This document shows positions 54,936-64,000 of a stretch of DNA of 64,000 bases, in pieces. The notes beneath the pieces are model-generated. The model was not told the DNA's origin and searched no databases. It worked only from the letters and a program-made list of their open reading frames with translations. The DNA is from Glandiceps talaboti (lineage: Eukaryota > Hemichordata > Enteropneusta > Spengelidae), in contig NC_135558.1 in NCBI RefSeq assembly GCF_964340395.1, positions 427,501 to 491,500 on the forward strand, given 5' to 3'. The position numbers were made by a program, and so were the translations under genes. Within the stretch, counting starts at the first letter, position 1. Every line of letters begins with the position of its first letter.

Positions 54936-54959
54936 TATATAATAAATTAGTATGAATGC

Positions 54960-57900
54960 AAAAAATAAGTACTTTACTTCTTTTTAATAAGGCTGTTCAA
55001 TACTGTAATGACAGTCCACAAGTGACTGTGGTCAAAACTACATGTACATGATCAAGTTGGCAAATTCAGACTCTATATTTTAAAATTTTTATGTTGACTG
55101 ACTTTTTGTAGTATGAATAACAACCCAAACAATAATTTCAATAATGCTATTTTATCAGGATCACCCCTCATACAATCATAGATGTGGGTGGAGGGTCTAT
55201 GATACAATGTAGCGATGACAGGCTCATTAAAGTTAAACTTTCCCATCTGAACATAACAAATCAATTTCACAAATTCTATTTACAAATTATTTTTAAACAT
55301 GATCAACACCCTTTGTCCCAATTTCAGTAAATGTTCTTGTTGGTTGCAACTGTATTTAGAATTGAAGACAAATACCTTTATTACCAGAACACCTGTGACC
55401 AACCAGGGATGTCACCCTATATAGGAAGTATATTACAGCGATTACAATTAATGTGTTGTCATTTGATGGTCACGACATATGTTAGGGAGCCATCATAACA
55501 TGATTCAACCAAATGAACACTATGAAATAATGATTGTTTAATACCTGGCTTAATTCACTCAAATGACTTTGTTATAAGTTAATCAATTAAAATACAGAAC
55601 TTTTAAAAGACTTGTAAAACAATTTTGAGCTTACTGTTTTAGTATTGGGCAAGTTTGATTGATTCATTGTAATGTACTATCCTAATAATTCAGCATTACT
55701 TTATTTATTCCAGAATTGTAAAGAATTGACAAAAAACAATATGGAAAAGGAGAAAACGGAAAATAGTTGTCGAGCAACTAGTCGAGTCCGTACTCCATTC
55801 ACTCTTACATTATATTGCGTTAAACTCATTCTGGGCAAACTGTTCATATGTATTCAAAATTAACTGAAATAACTCAAATAAAACAAAAACAAAAATACAC
55901 ATCAACTAAACTCCTGTGAAAACAAAACTGTAAAAACACACGAAACAGAGAATAACGACAATTATCTTATTCGATAGACTGAAGGTGTTTTTTGTACATA
56001 TTGCTTACGTACATTTACATTGAAACACTAATTTTGGTGATTTTTATTCAGCTATTTATTATCATTTGGTATCCAAAGGCAAGACATAAATTCCAATCAC
56101 TGTTGTTAAGTTAAAGGAAACACTACATTGATACTAGTGTGCATGATGTGGTGACATAATTCAGGCCATACCAGTAAATAGAGTTAGTAAATGACTTGAC
56201 ATAAAGTTTGATGATTTTGACCTACATGTAACCCTATCCATTCAATGCATTCATCTGGTATGGTAATAAAGTATCTCTAACACAGGATAGATTAACACAT
56301 TACCGTAGCAACAGTAACTACATTCTTCTTAATTGGAGTTTCAAGTATTTTATGATATTAACTGGATGACATACAAGTGTTCCTATGGGGCAGTGTCAAG
56401 TTGTTACATTGAATGCCTGGCTACTATCAACTGTTAGCTGTCATGACCATGGCGACCTAGATATTGACTATGGAATGTTTTGTATTTTTGTTCTTGTATT
56501 TGATAAAGGTATATCAAGTACAAACATATTGTAAGCTAGGCAGTAAACTGTATGTGCAACCTATGTACAAGGATTTGGTTAGGAAGCATTGTCCATTTAA
56601 TAATTTGGGTGTTTTTAGGATGTACAAGAAAACATTGATTCCAGATTTTTGTTGGAGGAGGGGGGGGGGGGCATCTGTCTAAGGAAAAGGCTTATCCTTG
56701 TTATAATTGTGTTATAGGGTGATCACAATTATTTATTTCTCTCTCTCTCTCTAACGTCACGCATGATTGAAGAGAAAAGCTTTGTTGAAACTTGCTCTGT
56801 TATATTTGAACAACGTTGTTCCACTGTATGAACATGCCAATGCCAGGGTCAAAAAATATCTCCCTAGGGACAATGTGCAGCCTTTTAATGCCTGGCCTAG
56901 CAGAATCCATGCGAATGGGGATTTTGAATGGGGGAAATAACGAATTCAAAAACTTCATCCGTATGGAGACCAGGGTACGTACTTATGCCAGGGAGACCGT
57001 ATTCAAATATAAAAGAAACACTAATTGTTCTTGATTTTATACAATGTACATGTAGTTGTCAGAGAAGTAAAATATTCAAACCATATTGTAGACATTGTTT
57101 AATACCAAATTGTCAGATTTCATAAACTGGCATTTCACCTTTACATGTACATTTACCATGTAATTCACGACATAAATACACATTTCATTCTAATTTTTAA
57201 ACAAACAGCTGAAATTGACACAAATGATCAAGACTTAATCTTCTTTGTCAGAGAAAGTGATTTCCTCAGTTTCTATGGTGTTGACCTTTGACCTTAAAGG
57301 TTATTGGTCTAAATACTTAGAGAGCAATACAGGTAGGGAAACACAGAGATAATGGTCATATGCTTATACTTTAACATAAAGTCAAGGATTTTACTTGATT
57401 ATTACAGTTAAAGAAGAAAATAAAAGATATCAATTCATGCAATATTTATAATGTAAAGTATAGGGGCTGTGAAAAAAACACCTGTTGAAGGACTATATCA
57501 TAGTACTACATGTATACATGTAACTTTATGTGTCAATACGTATAGACAAGTTACATGTTAGGTGTTAGAGATAAATGAGTTTTTGTTATCATTCTCAATA
57601 TTTCATTTTAAAGTTCAAACTTGCAAATAATTTCTTCATTTACGAAAAGGTATATTTAAATTGTATTTATTTAATTTGTTTTTAGTATCAGTGTGTTTAT
57701 GTAGTCAATGTTTTTATGGGTGATAAAGTACACATGGGTAAAAATCTACCTGAGTTCCCCAGGTATTGATACGAGGTTAGAAAAATCCCACCAAATTAAT
57801 GGCACAAGGTACAAAGTACATGTTATGGTAATCCTTGTAAGTTTTACCCCATTCTCACTCCTCCCTCTCTAGTAGTAACAGGTTCCTTGCAAATACACTC

Positions 57901-60060
57901 AATATTTCTTGAAAAAAGTACAAAACAAAAAGTCTTGCTACGTGACCTTGTAGTACTAGCCTTGCTCCACTGAACTGTTAAGTATATGACAGGATGTTTG
58001 GCGGCAATGCCAGTTACGAACACACCTGCACGTACATTATACCTGTAACTGTAATAGCACTTCAGATCATTTTATTTGACAATACCGCATATCATTGCAA
58101 TTTATTTTTCTAGTGACCTTGATTTTAGATAAATAAATCACAAGTTTTATACATGTGTTGAAAAACAAGTCCATCAGAGGTTCATACTTTTGTTAAAAAA
58201 AACCAAGTCCATGAATTTGGTCAATGGTTGTCACATGAAGTGAAATAAATGAACTTCACAGTCAAGCTGAAATTACGTTTTTCATAATGAACTTTTAGTT
58301 GTAAGTGACATATGACACATTTTCTACATTGAGGCATGTTTACAATTTGTATGTGAAATGGTATAACAAACACTTGAGCATAACATATTTTGTGTTGTTC
58401 ATACTCAGTTTGTTGTTACAGATTGAGCCTTAGCAACAGCAGTTTTCACATCAAACCTTGCAATCAATGCATTGAAAAATGAATAAATTACAAAGAAGAT
58501 ATTGGAAGTCAACTTTCAACTTTTCAGTGATTTGATGAGATTGACATGCTGAGAATAAATAAATGGTCATAAAGTCTTTAAAACATTGGAAAGCAGATAT
58601 TTTTGTTGGAATTTACTAATTTTCTTTATCTTTCAAATACATGTTAATTGTGATGATGTATCTGAGCACTTCTAAATGTCCACATGAATTTGATAGTGAC
58701 ATACACATACAAATATACTTGTGTACACAACATATACAAGCTTTGTCATCACTTTAAAACCACAGCCAGTCTGCCTTCATGAAAAACAATGTTTTTGTTG
58801 TGGGTCAAAATGATAAAAATTGGGTTTTCTTGTAGGACTTCACATAGTATATGGGATGTGTGTATAAGAAACTGCTGTGCATCAGTGGTGCGTCAAATTA
58901 GCTTAGAACATACTCTGATCACAGCTCTTTTTACCATGTATAGTGAAAATAAACATGAATGACTGTCCACAGTTTAAATTTCAAGCTAGCGCTTTAAGTT
59001 GAACCATAGACCCTACATGGTTGAACAAACACCTTTATGCAATATGTAGTAGTAGAGTTTTCAGTTTTGTGTAATATGCATTGTACCATAGAGTGTACCA
59101 AACATATTCTACACAATGTGTTCTTTTTTGTGTGCACTCATAAACAATAAACACTATTCAATATGCATGATGGAGTGTTGAAAAATTCAATGTATGAATT
59201 ACATGGATTAATAATATATGTAGATTAACTTTTGATTCAATTCAGGGGTGCAGTTTTCAGTTTATTATTAATTATGTTTGATTATTTAATGAGTTTGACA
59301 CAAAGGGAAAGTTGCTACCAGAATATTACTTATTCATTATTGTTGCCATGGAAGCTAGTACCTAAAGGTCTGTATAGTATCATTCCAGTTGCACTACACA
59401 ATTACCAGTATGTAGCTGTATTGAGGGTAACTGTTTGCCCATCCTTGTTGCCCAAATTTGTGATTTGTTTTGATATTTACCCACCATGTCCAGTGAGATT
59501 GGTTATGAGTTTGTGAATTCAGAGGGGTATGTAAACATTGACGTGTCGTGTGGTTTCAAAAATATTTACTGAATGTCTGCATTTTTGTCTGCCATTTTTA
59601 AATACCCTAAATGTACAATGTAGTCTGAAATCAATGCTGTCATGTTCTAATTAATGTAATACATGTACAACTAGCGTTTGCTTGAAGGTAGTTAGCTTGA
59701 CACAAAGACAAATTATGTAAAGACAGACAAGATAACTGCTACAAAGACAACACTAGTGTCTTTGATAAAGGTGACACTTTTGATGTGATGCATGTCATTG
59801 TTTTGTTTGGAATGATTGGTGTCATTCAATACCTTACTATACAACAGGACAGCAAATATGCCAGATTACTGTAGGATAGGACAGCAGGTACATGTGATAG
59901 CCTAGATCGTTCCAGTCTAGAGGCTATATATCTGTGGCTCTGAATCTTGAGATCTCCTTTCTCCAAAGATATTCAAAGCCATGCCCTTACAAAAATATCC
60001 TGTAGGATCTGATAGGAAAAAGTTTTATAGCAATTCTGTAAGATTCTTAAAGTATTCCTA
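54960..60060. other. Long AT-rich stretch without a recognised gene
   Basis: Probably intronic or intergenic. Short frames at 55672-55863, 56464-56682, 56816-57034 and 59232-59516 have no recognisable domain or convincing splice context. A hairpin (ATCATAGA...TCTATGAT around GGGTGGAGGG) is at about 55176-55201 and poly-G near 56660. Confidence 0.5.
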
Positions 60061-60079
60061 TAAGAAAAATCTTTAAACA

Positions 60080-60330
60080 AATTTTGGCCCTGTTCTTTTA
60101 AGATTCCTATAGGATTCTTTTAGGAATACTTAAGGAGTCCTGTAGGATTCTTTAAAGGAATACTTAAGGATTCCTATAGGATGTCTTTTAGGAATACTTA
60201 AGGATTCCTATAGGATGTCTTTTAGGAATACTTAAGGATTCCTATTGGATGTCTTTTAGGAATACTAAAGGATTCCTATAGGATGTCTTTTAGGAATTCC
60301 TATAGGATGTCTTTTAGGAATAGATTAGAA
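60080..60330. repeat. Palindrome-rich minisatellite (TCCTATAGGA)
   Basis: Irregular units of about 34-35 bp, each with the perfect palindrome TCCTATAGGA and with TTTTAGGAATACTTAAGG. About six to seven units, more diverged at the left. Confidence 0.85.
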
Positions 60331-60790
60331 TATTATAATTCTTATAGAATAGCATAGATTTCTATAGTGTAGCATACAGGGTACATAGCACAGGACTGCA
60401 TGGACTCTAGAAATTAGAATATATTTGTATACTGTACTTCTAAATAAACAGAACATCTTGGATGCCAGGCTAGAGGTATTTACTGGCAACACAGAAGAGG
60501 TCCTATCAAGCTAGTATCTACATGTACAACTACATTGTGTATTTATTTCTATCAAGTAAAGTAGTGTTGAGTAATCCCAGATATTGTGAAGATAGTAACA
60601 GATTATAGTTGATTGCCAATCAGTAACATTATATTGGTACCCACACTGACATGTAACTTGCCTTGATACAATGATAGAGAATGGGTCAGGTTACTTCAAG
60701 TTTATTCACATGTGAGTCATTTTTGTAAGACAGTGGCACAAGCTGAGTTTAGGATGTTTTCAGCATGGGTGAAAATACTGACATAAAATG

Positions 60791-60880
60791 TTGATTTCAT
60801 TATTCTAGTACAAATGCTGATGTCAACGTTGATTTCACTATTTTAGTACAGATGCTGATGTCAACATTGATTTCACTAGG
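60791..60880. repeat. About 46-bp tandem repeat, two copies
   Basis: TTGATTTCAYTATTYTAGTA and CAAATGCTGATGTCAAC recur as CAGATGCTGATGTCAAC; a third TTGATTTCACTA begins at the right end. Confidence 0.85.
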
Positions 60881-61057
60881 GGTTGCATCAGAGCCAAAGT
60901 CATGGATAGCAGCTAGACTACTCAGATTGTCCCAGGTTTCATAATGAAGTCTAGCAAAGAGTCCTATACATATACACGCATGTTGTCATGATGTCTGTAA
61001 TCAAAATTATGGGGGTTTGTACATAGCATATTTTTTTAATTACATATATGTACATAT

Positions 61058-61058
61058 A

Positions 61059-61089
<31 letters not shown>

Positions 61090-61312
61090 TGTATGTATGT
61101 ATGTATGTATGTATGTATGTATGTATGTATGTATGTATGTATGTATGTATGTATGTATGTATGTATGTATGTATGTATGTATGTATGTATGTATGTATGT
61201 ATGTATGTATGTATGTATGTATGTATGTATGTATGTATGTATGTATGTATGTATGTATGTATGTATGTATGTATGTATGTATGTATGTATGTATGTATGT
61301 ATGTATGTATAT
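61058..61312. repeat. (ATGT)n microsatellite, about 64 units
   Basis: An almost uninterrupted ATGT array of about 255 bp. Tyr-Val-Cys-Met and Thr-Tyr-Ile-His frames through it are artefacts. Confidence 0.98.
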
Positions 61313-61319
61313 AAATATG

Positions 61320-62430
61320 GGTAAATGTAAACAATTCTAGTTAATTATGCCAACTGACCTAGAACACAGTTTACATATATGTGTATGTTATTGTAAATTT
61401 TGACTAAAATGGGTAGGTGTGAAAAATTCCACATAATAATGTTAATGTCAATAAACACTCACCTGGAAGATAGTTGAAATATATATATGATTATAGATCT
61501 CAGAATAAATGAGTAGATGTGAAATATTCCAGTTCAAAGTCAATTTATCATGATCTGTGTAATCTTACAAAATAAATAAAATAAACCAGTTCTAGCTATT
61601 AAAGTAATTACATGTAGAAATCCTCCATCTGATTTCCGATTGATTTCAAAATGATTGCAATACAATTTAATTAAATTCTAATTTTAATCAGATTCTAACC
61701 AAGGAACAATCATTGTTTTCTCCAAACACTAAATGTCCGTCTGAAATATCACTAATCTCAAACTGAAATAAATAACAGTATAATCTTTGCAAAAATTAAA
61801 ATCAAATAAAACAACTGCACCTAATGTTAAATATATGTAGTCTGACCTTGACCAGAAATCTACAGTTGTTCGAATTTCATATTGATCATTTTCCCGCTAA
61901 AACATTTTCAAAATTATTGTTTTGGTACAGCTGTTTTTTGGCACACTTCTTCTCAAATTTAGACTTATGAATTATGGAACAAATCAGTAGGAATTTATTG
62001 ATGGCATAACATTATTTGGTAAGTTTGTTGTATATTTGAGATTTGATGAAATGAAATCTTCATATTTTTTGTCATATTTTCCATACATACATATAATATA
62101 TGTACCTGTATCTTATGGTACATGTCAATAATAAGACAGCATTTTATGAGTTTCTCAAGATCCAATAGACCGTGAATTTTCTGCTTGAAAAATAAATAAA
62201 ATAGAAGTCTTAAGTAAAAACCCACTTCATACAAATCTCCAAAACATTGACCTATTAATAACATTTAAGAAAATGGACAGAAGGAATGATTCACTAAATT
62301 ATTTTTCTTTTTTTCCACCATCTGACATGTCATTTTTTTGCACATGATGACAAATAAATTTTAAAAATGTTACAGATGTACAAAAATGTACATGTACAAT
62401 AGAATAAATACAAATGCAGGTAGTGCATAA
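61320..62430. other. No gene seen
   Basis: Very AT-rich. The 89-codon minus-strand frame at 62264-61995 has no recognisable domain. Confidence 0.5.
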
Positions 62431-62435
62431 TGACA

Positions 62436-63756
62436 GTTGCCATGGTAACACCCCACCTTCAATGATAACATCTTCTGCAACAGATACAGGTTTTACATTG
62501 AACTGCCTAGAAATGTGGTTGCCATGGTTATTGTATGCCTGCAGATACAGATATACTGAGAGGACAGAACTTTAATTTCTATGATTACAAAGCAAATAAG
62601 ATATATTTATTTACAGATACATAAAATGTACATGAGTATATAACAAATTTTTTTTAGGGCTGTGAGGTTGTGGATTTGGGTCAATTGATAGCAAATTATT
62701 TGCATTTTGTAAAGTTATTAAAATAACATGCATGGCTACAGATTTTTTCCAAGGACACTTTGTATTTGGTAAACAGGTCTGTCCATTTTAGTTTCACTAA
62801 ATTTCAACAAGCTGAACAAATTTATGATAGATGTGTGCAGAGTCCAATACAAACACTCGGAAGAATACATTGTCAGTTCTTCTAACAAGTAATGCAGCCT
62901 CCAAAGTTTACACTGCCAAATAAATATGCAGTATGAATGATGGTTTCTATGGTTACATATGGTTACAATCTGCTATCTGGAAGACATATCTTAAATACAG
63001 TTGCCATGGTTACAGATCACTTAGGTCATAAACATAGACCCTTCAATGTCTATGATCGAATAAGTTTGAGTACATTTCAAGTGGTTGCTCATAATGTATA
63101 TTGTCATTGGTTGATTCTGATAGCATATGCAAATGTAGTTGCTATGGTTACAGAATGTCACCTGGTACACAACCTATGTATAGTTGCCATGGCTACAAGC
63201 CATACTACAGCTGACTGCAGTAGATATGTCAGGTTAACAAGTGTCACTGTCAGTAGGTGAATCAGATAGAATATACAAGTGTACATTGTAGTTGCCATGG
63301 TTACATGAATATCTCTTGACATGACTGACTCACCTGAATGCATATACATTTTGTAACGTATTGGTAGATCTCTAATAGAAATGTGCAATTGTTACATGTA
63401 TCTTTGTTGTTATTATAAAATTAACCAGTTACATTAGAAATACAGGCACCCTGCTCATTACAGTGGCATATTTCAATATAATACATCAAACAGACAGCAA
63501 TATTTGAAGAAAACAACCCCTTGGAAAACAGGTGAAAGTTTTCCAGACTATCGGTAACTATAGGTACTCAATAGAAAGGTTGACCTCCCTATCCAATAGT
63601 ATTACATACAAATCAACCACACATTCACACACTTTCCAACACCGTCTACATTTAATCTATTGGAATATTCAAAAAAGAAATGTCAACACAAATCAACAGT
63701 CTTCACACTTACTACAACCACAACTTGATGCGATATGTAGTGTTACCAAGGCAACA
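62436..63756. promoter_or_regulatory. Cluster of RFX/X-box-like sites
   Basis: Near-palindromic 14-mers occur at 62436 (GTTGCCATGGTAAC), 62518 (GTTGCCATGGTTAT), 63000 (GTTGCCATGGTTAC), 63138 (GTTGCTATGGTTAC), 63183 (GTTGCCATGGCTAC), 63291 (GTTGCCATGGTTAC) and 63743 (GTTACCAAGGCAAC). The first and last match the RFX consensus GTNRCC-N(0-3)-RGYAAC exactly and the others miss by one or two bases. Further half-copies (CTATGGTTAC, ATATGGTTAC) lie at 62946-62966. Confidence 0.5.
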
Positions 63757-64000
63757 TAGAATCAGAATTAGAATCATAATCAAAGTTACTGTTGGTGAGG
63801 GTGCCCTATATTGCATTTTGTGTGTAAGCCATTGTTACTCACATTTGCCATCGTGATAACAAATATAACTTAAAGATTTGAACATCCATTGTTTGTGCTT
63901 TTATTGTGTTTTACAACTTGATCTTTCAGGTCATAGCTTACATACATTTAGTCCTTTTTATCAGTAAATCGGATCTACTAAAAATCTCATTGTTAATTGT
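63310..64000. other. Right end of window, no gene seen
   Basis: Apart from the X-box-like site at 63743, I see only AT-rich sequence and short frames. Confidence 0.5.

Noticed and set aside
56816-57034. 72-codon frame as a second exon of the gene starting at 51287
   Set aside because: No acceptor gives the required phase with a sensible continuation, and I see no homology.

Overview
The window is nuclear DNA of a multicellular animal, almost certainly an invertebrate bilaterian. The evidence is spliced genes with GT-AG introns and short exons, conserved intron phases, AATAAA signals, tRNA-derived SINEs, Penelope-like and LINE relics, and very many tetranucleotide and dinucleotide microsatellites. 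It is AT-rich outside the genes. I cannot name the species; a hemichordate, amphioxus-like or lophotrochozoan genome would all fit. There is no operon, phage, plasmid or CRISPR content.

Layout, left to right. (1) 219-3130, +: the last five exons of an HSD17B8-type short-chain dehydrogenase; its 5' part lies off the window. (2) 5759-10136, +: a complete NFKBIL1-like gene (ankyrin repeats plus an HPD-bearing C-terminus, 369 aa), with a 1.4 kb, 40-bp-unit minisatellite and a Penelope-like relic in its third intron. (3) 16547-12072, -: a complete six-exon flavin-containing monooxygenase (528 aa), including a 56-nt microexon. (4) 18637-24996, +: a complete EDF1/MBF1 transcription coactivator (149 aa). 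(5) 25000-27600: a SINE, a Penelope-like relic with a hammerhead-like motif, and a possible small zinc-binding ORF on the minus strand facing away from the next gene. (6) 27659-33271, +: a complete eight-exon zeta-crystallin/quinone oxidoreductase (325 aa), followed by an orphan exon-like segment. (7) 33.7-42 kb: gene-poor and microsatellite-rich. (8) 42.05-45.7 kb, +: a small TATA-driven gene for an 82-aa secreted or GPI-anchored Thr/Ala/Gly mucin-like protein. (9) 46.9-50.5 kb: a Harbinger-like non-autonomous DNA transposon and a broken LINE with tandemly repeated flanking units. (10) 51287-51486, +: the first coding exon of an unrecognised gene; the remaining 12.5 kb looks intronic or intergenic and holds a 1.4 kb two-length minisatellite, a palindromic minisatellite and a striking cluster of RFX/X-box-like motifs at 62.4-63.8 kb.

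The genes do not form one pathway: they are housekeeping enzymes and regulators. What links them is position. The human counterparts of four of the five recognised genes map, from general knowledge, to the MHC region (HSD17B8, NFKBIL1) or to its paralogous regions (FMO on 1q, EDF1 on 9q34). The window therefore looks like a piece of the pre-duplication proto-MHC linkage group.

The most unusual non-coding signals are a 26-32 bp palindrome found twice, each time directly flanked by a perfect 7-bp direct repeat; a duplicated retroelement tail folding like a hammerhead ribozyme; the X-box cluster; and the miniature mucin gene.
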